A stretch of 64,000 nt of DNA, from contig QANT01006779.1 of the NCBI GenBank assembly GCA_003254885.1, positions 62,001-126,000 of the forward strand. Reading direction: 5' to 3'. Below are positions 48,227 to 57,645 of the stretch, in pieces. The stretch comes from Purshia tridentata (taxonomy: Eukaryota > Streptophyta > Magnoliopsida > Rosales > Rosaceae). Under the pieces are notes generated by a model, which searched no databases, had not been told where the DNA came from, and saw only the letters and a list, made by a program, of their open reading frames with translations. How positions within the stretch are numbered: the first letter of the stretch is position 1; each line of letters begins with the position of its first letter. Position numbers and translations under genes: made by a program.

Positions 48227-48619
48227 GGACTGAAACCTTGAAATTTTTGGTGCTTGTCCACATAATTATAACTTGGCCTTTTGATATTAAAACCCAAGGC
48301 CAAAGTGCGTAGGAATTGACATTAGAGTATTTTTGAGTAAGCGCTGATTCTTATGATTGGGGGTGTGATGCCATGAATCAATTTAATTATTTGATTTTAT
48401 ATTTTACTTTATTGTCGCACCGTCTATACATTTCCAGTATCTACTTCTGATGCTACTCAGTCTCTGATTTCTCACTTCCTGTGAAACTCGACGGTACAAG
48501 TTACAACAACAGAAAATGGCTTTAACCACAAGAACACAAATCAAAGTGTACCAAAAACAACTTCAATCCAGAAAGTATAATAAACACACACGCGAACAAA
48601 AATCTTGAGAAATTCATTT
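48227..48619. other. Short convergent intergenic region
   Basis: The 3' UTRs of the DAR1-like gene (plus) and the CML41-like gene (minus) meet in less than 400 bases. Nothing else is visible. Confidence 0.6.
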
Positions 48620-49216
48620 CTAAGTAGGAATCATCATCTTGAGAAATTCATGGAAATCAAGGACTCCATTTCCATCAAGATCAAAGACTCCAATCATGGA
48701 CACACACTCATCATAAGATTTGGCATCTCCCAGTCGATTGAACATGTTTTGCAACCCTTTTGGCGTTATGCACCCGGAGCCTTTCTCAACTTCAAACATC
48801 TCAAAAGCTCTTTTAAGATCATCATTGGCATCACCCTCTCGCTCCATCAATTTGACAAAGTCTTCAAACTCCAACAAGTTGTCACCATCCTTATCAAATT
48901 CTTTGATCACAGTTTGAGCCTCACCATTCGACATGGATTCCCCAATTGACGTGAAGTAAGCGTGGAGTTCATCACCCGAGATCTTACCATCTTTGTTGGT
49001 GTCAAAATGACCAAAAACTTTTACAAGCTCATCATCTTTTTTTATGCTACTACTTATGTCTACAGTAGGAAGAGATACACAAGGGATTTGCTTTCTGGAC
49101 CTTGAATGAAGGCAAGGCAGGGCAACTTTGAAATTCCTACTATTAAAGAACCATTTGGAGGGCTTGGAGAGCATGATTTTCATTTTAACAGATTGTGTAG
49201 GAGAAACTATTATCAA
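48620..49216 (-). CDS. CML41: CML41-like EF-hand calcium sensor, intronless
   Basis: The open frame encodes 198 residues. The Met at 49183 (MKIMLSKPSKWFF) is the more likely start, giving 187 residues, because Arabidopsis CML41 begins with a similar KWF motif. EF-hand loops, numbered from the longer start: 72-83 (DTNKDGKISGDE), 108-119 (DKDGDNLLEFED), 142-153 (EVEKGSGCITPK) and 179-190 (DLDGNGVLDFHE). The third lacks the first acidic ligand and is probably inactive. The phrase FEMFEVEKGSGCITPKGLQ is a CML41 hallmark. Arabidopsis CML41 sits at plasmodesmata and promotes callose deposition in immunity, so the same role is inferred. The basic, Ser/Arg-rich N-terminus could be a targeting region. 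Confidence 0.88.
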   Translation of the reverse strand: MIIVSPTQSVKMKIMLSKPSKWFFNSRNFKVALPCLHSRSRKQIPCVSLPTVDISSSIKKDDELVKVFGHFDTNKDGKISGDELHAYFTSIGESMSNGEAQTVIKEFDKDGDNLLEFEDFVKLMEREGDANDDLKRAFEMFEVEKGSGCITPKGLQNMFNRLGDAKSYDECVSMIGVFDLDGNGVLDFHEFLKMMIPT

Positions 49217-49936
49217 AATGTTGAAGCTAGCTAGTGCCTACTGTCTTGTGGGATTTACACATATATATAATGTGCATACGTATTATTTGCAACAAGTTGT
49301 CAAATGGAAAATTGAAGACATGAAAGTGCAGTGTAGTTTCTGTGACAGATGCAACTTCCTAGAATTTGGGTGAGACTTGAGGGATTGACTTATTGCACAG
49401 CATACTTCCACTGGAAGTCTGGAATTTACAGGGTTTTTTCTGATTATGGGTTTCTAATTAGAATAATTACAACCTTTTGTGCCTTATCACATTCATTGAC
49501 TGAGAGAATTTTATACCCTTTTTCTAATGTTCCTGCGAAGCAAGATGGAAATTCTTATGTAATCGCTTAAGCTAGTGACTCGCAACCTGCAGCAAGAAAT
49601 GACTCCTCTAGCTTCAAAATAGCTGTTTAAGTGTAAAATCTAATTTGGCCCCTGGGTTTTATGATAGATCAAAATTGAAGGTAGACAAGAACAGCGACAG
49701 ACAAACGTATGAAAAAGTATGTTTCCTTAAATGATGTTTTGTATTTCGGCTTTTACCATCTGACAAGTAGATATTTTCATCAGTCAAAGACTCAGAGTAC
49801 AGTTGCTCTTGGTCTATTATAGTTACCAAAATCTTCCAGTTGAATATCGCCCAAATAGTTTAAGTTTCAAGGCCCAAACAAATTATGAGTTTAATTTAAA
49901 AGTCCATAAAATTAATAAAAGAATTTCAACTAGATT
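49217..49936. other. Intergenic between CML41-like and first U2 genes
   Basis: The left part is the CML41-like promoter, and the right part lies downstream of the U2 3' end. Open frames here are short and unlike known proteins. Confidence 0.5.
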
Positions 49937-50132
49937 GGAGGGTGCGCCAGGCATTTGCTGTAGTGCAACGCAAAGACGACGCGCAAGGACCCCAGTAGCA
50001 AGCTACTGTAGTGGACCCTTCCCTTTAAAAAATTAATTTAATATCGTGTGGGCCGATGACCCACATATCAGATATTAAACTGATAAGAACAGATACTACA
50101 CTTGATCTTAGCCAAAAGGCCGAGAAAGGTAT
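49937..50132 (-). ncRNA. U2 spliceosomal snRNA, copy 1
   Basis: U2 snRNA base-pairs with the intron branch point in the spliceosome. The minus strand begins ATACCTTTCTCGGCCTTTTG and continues GCTAAGATCAAGTGTAGTAT, then CTGTTCTTATCAGTTTAATA. That includes the branch-site recognition sequence GTAGTA. A stem-loop IIa hairpin (ATATCAG/CTGATAT region) follows, then GGGTCATCGGCCCAC, an Sm-like AATTTTTT site and a GC-rich 3' half. The 3' end is set at the usual plant length of 196 nt. A plant USE and a TATA box lie upstream at proper spacing. Confidence 0.93.
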
Positions 50133-50156
50133 GATTTGTGCAGTTACTGGCTTCTC

Positions 50157-50207
50157 CTTTTATTAGTCATGTAGCTGCCCTGTTTTACAATATTATCGAT
50201 GTGGGAC
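50157..50207 (-). promoter_or_regulatory. USE and TATA box of U2 copy 1
   Basis: On the minus strand, GTCCCACATCG (50197-50207) matches the plant snRNA upstream sequence element. TAATAAAAGG at about 50157-50166 is the TATA-like box, roughly 30 bases before the U2 5' end. The gap between the two boxes is about 30 bases, as in Pol II-type plant snRNA genes. Confidence 0.85.
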
Positions 50208-50219
50208 AATGAACAATAG

Positions 50220-51330
50220 GATGACTGTTCACGTGTTGACTTGATTTATGCTAAGTGGACGCGTCAAGCATTGCTGGTTTGAAAAGATTTTCAAGGTGTC
50301 CCTCTTTGCTTTCACTTGACACTGCAAGGTTGGGTTTACATTGCAGACCTAATCAAGGCTGAGGATAGCAAAATCAAATGTCCAGGGCTAAGCATGCTAC
50401 TATTGAGTTCTATCAAATTCTTGTCAAATAATGAGCATGAAAGTATGCTAAGATTAACACTATAAACTTTTATTTTTTTGGAAATTCATATTTATAGAAA
50501 ATGCCAAAGAAATACAGCTCTCAAATTGAAACACAAAAAGAACATGGACAAAAGGAAACAACCCCATAAAACAAAAGGTGAACAAAGGCCCCCACAAGCT
50601 CAAAACAATAATCAAACTGATTCCCTCCAGGCCTAACTAATGCCAGAAAGTCTAGCTCCTTATAAGAAAAACATTTATGTTAGAAGAAGGAGAAATAAGC
50701 CTTGTTATAACAATGTTGGTAATGGCATTAAGATCACCATATGAGGCTAGCTCACTCAATGAAAGGGAAATCAAAAAACAAAATGCTCAATAGATTCATC
50801 ACTACCGCCCAAGCAACTAAAGAACATCATAAACTCGTGATCGATCAAAATTGAATATCAAGAAATGAATGGTAGCTTGCGATGATCAAGAACAGCAACA
50901 GGGACAAACCTATGAGGAAGTCTTGAGTTTAGTTTAGATGCCCTGCTGTGTGCAGTTGACTGGTTATGGGCTAGACTTATGAACCTAAAGTACCAAGTAT
51001 GATGTCCTACAGTACTCAGTATGATGATCTTACAGCTAGGCTCAACCTTACCAAGATCCATTAATATTTCACCATAATTTGATCTCCCTGATTTTTATAT
51101 GGCACAAAATTAATTTTAAAGATTTAGCACTTTCCGTCTAACAAGAACATAATCACTCCCGAGATCAAACTGTAAGATAAATTTAGGCGAGCCTCTTGTA
51201 ATGCTGCCAACTTCTAGTTTTGGACACACTTTAGAGGGCGTCCAAGAAGACAGATGTTTCGAAAAGCCCAAACCAACAGATTATGCCTGTCCTCAAGGCT
51301 TTCAAGCTCAGTTAATATAAGAAACATTTC
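50220..51330. other. Spacer between the two U2 genes
   Basis: About 1.1 kb of AT-rich sequence separates the two direct U2 copies. I see no gene in it. Short stretches at each end resemble each other because of the duplicated U2 flanks. Confidence 0.5.
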
Positions 51331-51340
51331 AACTAAGATT

Positions 51341-51536
51341 GGAGGGTGCGCCAGGCCCGTGCTTTAGTGCAACGCTTGGGCGACGCTTGAGAGCCCCAGT
51401 AGCAAGCTACTGTAGTGGGCCCTCCCCTTGTAAAAATTAATTTAATATCGTGTGGACCAATGACCCACATATCAGATATTAAACTGATAAGAACAGATAC
51501 TACACTTGATCTTAGCCAAAAGGCCGAGAAAGGTAT
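51341..51536 (-). ncRNA. U2 spliceosomal snRNA, copy 2
   Basis: Same orientation as copy 1, with an identical 5' domain (from ATACCTTTCTCGGCC through the branch-recognition region and the first two stem-loops). The 3' half has scattered substitutions (for example GAGCGTCGCCC-type changes) and the Sm-like site reads AATTTTTA rather than AATTTTTT. The USE and TATA box are intact. It lies 161 bases from the start codon of the divergent PPR gene. Confidence 0.92.
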
Positions 51537-51560
51537 GATTTATTCAGCGACTGGCTTCTT

Positions 51561-51612
51561 CTTTTATAACCCACCCAGCCTTCCCTCTTATACAATATTT
51601 CCGATGTGGGAC
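51561..51612 (-). promoter_or_regulatory. USE and TATA box of U2 copy 2, inside a divergent promoter
   Basis: GTCCCACATCG (51602-51612) and GTTATAAAAG (51561-51570), both on the minus strand, lie at nearly the same spacing as in copy 1. The PPR gene starts translation on the other strand at 51698, only 86 bases beyond the USE. This interval must therefore also include the PPR 5' UTR and promoter. Confidence 0.85.
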
Positions 51613-51697
51613 AAAACACGCAAACACATGACTCTCTCATCTTTCCTTCTTCTGCGTTAAGCCAACTGCACCATACTGTTCTCCATCTCCTAACCAA

Positions 51698-54340
51698 ATG
51701 CTCAGGTACTTCCGGCGCAGATCACTCCACGTGTCCCGAACCCTCCACTGGAAGCTCAAGGACGAGTACAAGCTGACCCAACCCGAATTACACGACCGCA
51801 TTGCCCGCCTCCTCGTCCTCCAACGCTACGATGCCCTTACCAATCTCTCCTTTGAGTTCTCCGACCAACTCCTCAACACCGTCCTCCGAAAACTGAAGCT
51901 GAACCCTAGCGCCTGCTTAGCCCTTTTCAAATTGGCCTCAAAGCAACAGAAGTTTAGGCCCAACCTCAAGTCTTATTGTATAATTGTTCATATATTGGCC
52001 AGAGCTCGAATGTACGATCAAACCAAAGCGTATTTGAATGAATTGGTCACTCTCTGCCAGAATGACTATCCAGTTTTTGTGGTCTGGGATCAGCTTGTTC
52101 GGGTTTATAGCGAATTTACGTTTTCGCCTACGGTTTTCGATATGATTCTCAAGGCGTTTGCTGAAAAAGGCATGACAAAGTGTGCATTGCATGTGTTTGA
52201 TAATATGTGCAAGTGCTATCGCTTTCCGAGTTTAAGGTCTTGTAATTCTTTGTTGAGAAGTTTGGTCAGAAACGGTGAAAGTCACATCGCATTGCTTGTT
52301 TATGAGCAGATAGTTAGGTTCGGGATCGTTCCTGATGTTTATACATGTTCGATCATGGTGAGCGCGTATTGTAAGGCGGGGAGACTGAGTAGAGCTGTAG
52401 AGTTTGTGAAACAAATGGAAAGTTTGGGTTTTGAATTGAATGTAGTGACTTACAATAATTTGATTGATGGGTATGTTAGTTTGGGAGATGTTGAAGGTGC
52501 CCAATTGGTGTTGAGGTTGATGTCTGAAAGGGGAATTAAGAGGAATGTGGTTAGTTATACGCTGTTGATTAAGGGTTATTGCAAGCAGTGTAAGATGGAG
52601 GAAGCGGAGAAGGTGCTTCGGGATGTGAAGGAGGAGGAGTGTGTGGTTGTGGATGAGTTTGCTTATGGTGTGTTGTTAGATGGATACTGTAATGCTGGCA
52701 GAATCAATGACGCGATTAGGATTCAGGATGAGATATTGAGGATAGGGATAAAAATGAATAATATCATTTGCAACTCCTTGATCAATGGGTACTGTAAGCT
52801 AGGTCAAGTTGGTGAAGCAGAGGGAGTGTTAATGCGTATGAGATATTGGAACTTAAAGCCAGATTCTTATAGCTACAATACCCTCATGGATGGTTACTGT
52901 AGGAAAGGTCAGACGATTGAGGCGTTGAAGCTTTTTGATGAGATGCTGCAGGGAGGAATCGATCACACTGTTGTAACTTATAATACTCTTCTCAAGGCTT
53001 TATGTCAAGCAGGTGCTTTTGATAATGCTTTGCACATTTGGAATTTAATGTTGAAAAGAGGATTGGCTCCTGACGAGGTTAGCTATTGTTCTCTCCTTGA
53101 TGGATTCTTTAAGAAGGAAGATCTTGATGGGGCTACATCTCTGTGGAAAGATATTTTAGCAAAAGGTTTTACCAAGAGCAGGTATTCTTTCAATACAATG
53201 ATTAATGGGTTATGCAAGATGGGAAAATTGGTTGAAGCGGAGGAGATTTTCAACAAGATGAAGGAGCTAGGATGCTTACCTGATGAGATAACTTATAGAA
53301 CCCTGAGTGATGGGTATTGTAAAGTTGGGAATGTTGAAGAAGCTTTCAAAGTTAAAAGTTTGATGGAAAGCCAGGCAATATTTCCTACCATTGAAATGTA
53401 CAATTCTCTCATCGATGGTGTTTTTATGTCTAGGAAATTAAGTGAAGTGATGGATCTTCTTGCTGAGATGCAAGCAAGGGGCGTATCCCCGACTGTTGTT
53501 ACGTATGGAACCCTGATCACTGGTTGGTGCGACAAAGGGATGGTGGATAAAGCTTTTAGTACATATTTTGAGATGGTTGACAAAGGGTTCTCCACCAATT
53601 TAATTATATGCAGCAAAGTTGTTAGCACTCTGTATCGGCTTGGTAGGATTGATGAAGCAAGTATTCTGTTGCAGAAGTTAGTGGATTTTGATCTTTTTTC
53701 AGATTGTCAATGTCTTTTGAAGCCTTGCAAAGTTGGTATTAGACATCTACAAATTCAGAAATTTGCAGATTCTCTTGATGGAACTGCTAAAAGTTTCTCT
53801 CTGCCCAACAATGTTGTATACAATATTGCTATCTTGGGACTCTGCAAATCAGGGAAGGTTGCTGATGCAAGAAATTTTTTATCGGCTTTGTTGCTTAGAG
53901 GCTTTTCTCCAGACAATTTTACATATTGCACCCTAATACATGCTACTGCTGCTGGGGGTAATGTGAATGAAGCTTTCAACTTACGAGATGAAATGCTGAA
54001 AAGGCATCTTGTTCCTAATATTACCACATATAATGCTCTTTTAAATGGATTGTGCAAATCAGGAAATTTGGATCGAGCGCAGAGGCTATTCCATAAACTT
54101 TACCAGAAGGGGTTAGCTCCTAATGCTGTTACTTATAACACATTGGTTGATGGATACTGCAGAATTGGCAATACTGTTGAAGCCTTTAAATTTAAAGACA
54201 AGATGATTCGAGAAGGGATTACCCCCTCTATTATCACTTACTCTGCAGCTATCAATGGTCTTTCTAAGCAAGGAAATGGAAGAATCTACGAAGCTTTTGA
54301 GTCAAATAATCAAGGCGGGAGTGCAACAAAACCTTATTAA
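51698..54340 (+). CDS. P-class pentatricopeptide repeat protein, frameshifted C-terminus
   Basis: The single exon encodes 880 residues. PPR proteins bind organellar RNAs base by base and help their processing, splicing or translation. The N-terminus (MLRYFRRRSLHVSRTLHWKL) is basic and free of acids at first, as in mitochondrial presequences. About 20 tandem 35-residue motifs follow from roughly residue 145, e.g. TYNNLIDGYVSLGDVEGAQL, SYNTLMDGYCRKGQTIEALK and TYNALLNGLCKSGNLDRAQR. There is no E, DYW or SMR domain. It resembles Arabidopsis At1g19290 (about 900 residues). The last motif is broken at about 54274: the frame reads GNGRIYEAFESNNQGG to a stop. A frame starting 54276 reads MEESTKLLSQIIKAGVQQ, a normal PPR helix, to TAA at 54369. 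A 2-bp deletion is likely. It shares a short divergent promoter with U2 copy 2. Confidence 0.92.
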   Translation: MLRYFRRRSLHVSRTLHWKLKDEYKLTQPELHDRIARLLVLQRYDALTNLSFEFSDQLLNTVLRKLKLNPSACLALFKLASKQQKFRPNLKSYCIIVHILARARMYDQTKAYLNELVTLCQNDYPVFVVWDQLVRVYSEFTFSPTVFDMILKAFAEKGMTKCALHVFDNMCKCYRFPSLRSCNSLLRSLVRNGESHIALLVYEQIVRFGIVPDVYTCSIMVSAYCKAGRLSRAVEFVKQMESLGFELNVVTYNNLIDGYVSLGDVEGAQLVLRLMSERGIKRNVVSYTLLIKGYCKQCKMEEAEKVLRDVKEEECVVVDEFAYGVLLDGYCNAGRINDAIRIQDEILRIGIKMNNIICNSLINGYCKLGQVGEAEGVLMRMRYWNLKPDSYSYNTLMDGYCRKGQTIEALKLFDEMLQGGIDHTVVTYNTLLKALCQAGAFDNALHIWNLMLKRGLAPDEVSYCSLLDGFFKKEDLDGATSLWKDILAKGFTKSRYSFNTMINGLCKMGKLVEAEEIFNKMKELGCLPDEITYRTLSDGYCKVGNVEEAFKVKSLMESQAIFPTIEMYNSLIDGVFMSRKLSEVMDLLAEMQARGVSPTVVTYGTLITGWCDKGMVDKAFSTYFEMVDKGFSTNLIICSKVVSTLYRLGRIDEASILLQKLVDFDLFSDCQCLLKPCKVGIRHLQIQKFADSLDGTAKSFSLPNNVVYNIAILGLCKSGKVADARNFLSALLLRGFSPDNFTYCTLIHATAAGGNVNEAFNLRDEMLKRHLVPNITTYNALLNGLCKSGNLDRAQRLFHKLYQKGLAPNAVTYNTLVDGYCRIGNTVEAFKFKDKMIREGITPSIITYSAAINGLSKQGNGRIYEAFESNNQGGSATKPY

Positions 54341-55513
54341 TGACGAACTCCAGTTTGGTTCAAGACATTAAAGGACTGCCTGAAACATATTACCTGTCTG
54401 AAGCCGTGAGTTCATGCAATCTCAGTGAAGGAAGAATTTGTTGGGATCTAAGGAATGACCTTGAGTTAGGCCACGACCATGTGTTATTGAGTGTGCATCC
54501 TTTTATGCATTCATTTTTGGAGTTGCGATCACTACACTAAGGACGCCCATTTGCTCTTTCAATGTATTCTTGAGCCAAGTTGTAATTGACTATGAGCAGA
54601 TAACATATTACGCATTATGGGGTCGCTCCGCAAGATTTTTCGAATGTTTTAGCTGCAAAATAATGGAAGAACATTGTCATGCGAGCTACAAAGAGGAATA
54701 GAGAATCCAAATTAAGTGAGTTATAAATATTTATTTTCCATTAGAACTTTGTAAAAAAAAATGGGGTGGGATTCTCAAGAAGAGGAAGAACTGCTTGGCA
54801 GAGCTATACAAGAAAGTCAGAATGTGGACTCTCCTCCTCAACAGGGAAATGGCAATACATATCAACCTATCCCAATTTACTACGCAATGGGAATCCAGGT
54901 ATATGATTATCCAATTGAAAACTGTACTCTCTAATTTATCTAGTTATTCCCTTGGCGCTGCCTTAGTGCTTACTGCTTAATTTTCCCATGAATTTATGGA
55001 AGGATCTCTTTCAACTATCAATTGTTATGATATGATGCAATCTCATTTTTCACCTTTTTCTATAGTTTTTTTTTTTTTTAATCAGACCTTTTTCTCTAGG
55101 TTTTGATGCCTTAGTTTTATCAATCCTTACCCCTCTTTCTTATACCTAGAATCTCTATTTTATGTTTCCATAAGCTGATTATGCTTTGGTATTATAAATT
55201 TACGGCTATGGTAAGAACCTGGATATGTGACTGCTGCCACTCATTGAATTTTAATTTTATGTGAAGTTCTGCCAAAAAAATAAATTTTATATGTCAAGTA
55301 GTGGATATCAGTGAGGAAGATAAATATGTATACATCGCAATATCAAAATCGTTGATATTGATGTACTTGGTAGGTTTCAGAGGCCTCCTTGCACCTGTGT
55401 TTGAGCTTTGATATGATGCTAATGTTTTTAAAATACTAGAATTTAGAGATAACAGACTAATCATCTTTTCCTTCGAGTATATTATCCATTGTTAGTTGAA
55501 ATATGTTTGACGG

Positions 55514-56062
55514 TGTTGAACCGTAAAAATTTAAAAAAAGAAGAAGATAAAGACACAACCCCACATTGGAGTGTCCAAATGAAGTTAAATAAAGATAGAG
55601 GAAATCTTATCAGAATATTTTATCTGATCACTATTTAAATTTGAATTTTGGATGATCACATCCTCATCTCCTTAGACCTTTGGAGGTTTCTATAAATAGA
55701 GCATGAAAGGGCCAGAAAGAGAGGAGAGGGAAATAAACACCGAAAGGCTGCAAAGGGAAAGAGAGGACAAAGAAGAGGGCAAAAGGATGAAGAAGTGGAG
55801 AGCAGAGAAAAAGGAAAAGTTTTACAGAAAAAACCATTGCTGCTGTTCAAGTTCAAGGTAGAGCTCGTGACAAGTTGTTCTCTTCGAATAGGGGAGTTCT
55901 GATCTGAACTCCCCACAAAAGTTGATCTCTTCAAATGAGAGAGTTCTGATTTGAACTCGCCACAAAGTTGTTCTCCTCAAATAGGGGAGTTCTGGTCTGA
56001 ACTCCCTATAAAAATCATGTTCTCCTTGATATGGGGTTCCAATTAATCCTAACCCCTCAACA
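55514..56062. mobile_element. LTR-like insertion inside the DAR1 pseudogene
   Basis: A 549-bp segment begins TGTTGAACCG and ends CCCCTCAACA, so its ends form the short inverted repeat TGTTGA/TCAACA typical of LTRs. A CCCCACATTGG motif and a TATA box TATAAATAGAG at about 55691 fit an LTR promoter. No clear 5-bp target duplication (flanks GACGG and AATCA) and no primer-binding site are seen. It could be a solo LTR, the 5' LTR of a fragmentary element that continues into 56063-57460, or a different insertion. Confidence 0.35.
55870..56040. repeat. Three tandem units of about 55 bp with an internal palindrome
   Basis: Units start near 55875, 55922 and 55967: GTTGTTCTCTTCGAATAGGG, GTTGATCTCTTCAAATGAGA and GTTGTTCTCCTCAAATAGGG. 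Each continues AGTTCTGATCTGAACTC or a close variant. The arms GGGGAGTTC and GAACTCCCC around a 6-base loop make each unit a perfect short hairpin (mismatched in the second unit). A shorter remnant follows near 56020. Confidence 0.75.
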
Positions 56063-57460
56063 AATCATTCGACAACAACAAAATCCTATTTTCTGAGCCA
56101 ACAAAGAAAGCAATTAAATATAAAGCAATGCCCGTGAGCATTACATTTCTAAATTGGTTGTCCGAGAACAACATTTGGATTTTTATATGAATCCTCTCAC
56201 GTTGATGCTTATGGGCAGCAACCTGGATTCATTACAAATCCATTCAAAATTATCGCTCTCGGGCATCAATCTAAGTTACAAAAAAGAGAGAAGGGAGAAC
56301 AAGTGGCAAAAAGCCATGAAATACAACCTCCTAATGTTTGCCGCACTCTGAGAATTGGCACAAAGCCTAGTTGCCGTGTGATACTTAAGTTGTGGTCCAA
56401 CTCCATCAAACTATTGAACTGTGGTCAGAGAGCAACAAATATCATTCCAAGGCCTTAATATAAGTTGTAGCAAATTAAAATGGTGTCTATGCTTTACTCT
56501 TGCTGCTAAGCAAAAAGTTCCAGATTTAGTCTTATTGAAGGCTAGGAATTCCATGGCTTTCTTTTGTTTTTACACAAAGAACCAAGCAAAGGTCATCAAA
56601 GCTAGTGTGCACCTCCAAAATCTCACCAGCTAGGCCTACAAGAAAGCAGACGACGATCTCTATTGCATTTAATGTGACTTAGCTTATATACATATATGTG
56701 CCAAGTATCAAACAGTGAGCAATTAAATGGGCATGGTTTCATAGCTAACATGCCTAAATAATCGGTTACAACTTCAATGGTGTAATTTTCCTCACCATTG
56801 CCCATTAAAAAAAAATTAAACTGTATCAGTTAATAAATAATTGATACAAAATATTTAGTGGGCACAAAACCAAATTTATGTTCGTCCGTTATAAAAAATA
56901 AACATGTCATTTAACAAATAAATGACACTAAAATATTAATGGGCACATTCCTTCAAATCCAAGTTCCAAATTCTAAATTCACTCTCTCTCAAATGGTACA
57001 AAACCACCTCTTTTAGTTGGTACCGAACCAATTTTCCAAAATGGCACAAAGCCAACCAAATTTAAGGATATGTAGGCAACCTACTCATATTTAGGTGCAA
57101 CTGCAATCAAATCAAATCTATCCAAATCTATCTAAACTCCCAAATCGAATCCTTGGTTCAACTCAACCAAATTCATCAAACAGTTACTCAAATCAATTCC
57201 AATTTTCCGATGAGTCATTCACTCATTGGAGATCCCAAATCCAAACACTCACACATCTCAGTAAATGATTTCAGTTTCGTCATACTTGGAATCAAAGGGT
57301 TTTCTCTTGTACCTTATACCAAGAAATTGTAATTAAGAGATGCACTCTATCTTGAATGGGTCCAATCCTAAATAATAAAACTCTATTTCCTAAATGAGTA
57401 GAGTGAGATTATGTTGGGTAACAAATATAATTATTAATATAATAATTTGTCAAATTTTTC
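56063..57460. other. Unassigned sequence within the pseudogene gap
   Basis: This stretch is absent from the intact DAR1-like gene, where exons 3 and 6 lie only 1.1 kb apart, against 2.6 kb here. It may be the inside of a decayed retroelement, but I recognise no protease, reverse transcriptase or integrase motif. Short phrases such as AAACCAAATT and TGGTACAAA-type words recur. Confidence 0.35.
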
Positions 57461-57645
57461 TTCAATAGACGGGTTACAATAAACCCTAATGATCTTATTG
57501 AATATATGACACATCCATTTTGGGACCAGAAATACTGCCCTTCTCATAAGCAATGATGTACTCCTCAGTTCTGCAGCTGCGAGGGAATGGAGGTCTGTGG
57601 GACTCAGCAATAATGATTCATGGGTACCAGACTACCAGTGGATGC

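Larger units (their letters stand above)
54581..57645 (+). pseudogene. Decayed copy of the DAR1-like gene
   Basis: From 54581 the sequence matches the DAR1-like gene from just before its ATG: CTATGAGCAGATAACAT, ATGGGGTCGCTCCGCAAGAT, then an in-frame TAG twelve codons in. A block at about 54780-54900 matches exon 3 (CAAGAAAGTCAGAATGTGGA, TATCAACCTATCCCAATTTA) but lacks the seven 27-bp repeats. Intron 3 similarity continues to about 55230. Exon 6 recurs at about 57470-57595 (ACACATCCATTTTGGGACCA) with stops, and a trace of exon 7 at about 57600-57645. Exons 4 and 5 are missing, and the middle is replaced by an LTR-like insertion. No working protein can come from it. It lies on the same strand 10 kb from its likely source, with the PPR, U2 and CML genes in between. 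Confidence 0.85.

Noticed and set aside
55656-55934. 92-codon minus-strand frame
   Set aside because: Ser/Phe/Leu-rich translation of a purine-rich leader in the LTR-like segment; no domain.
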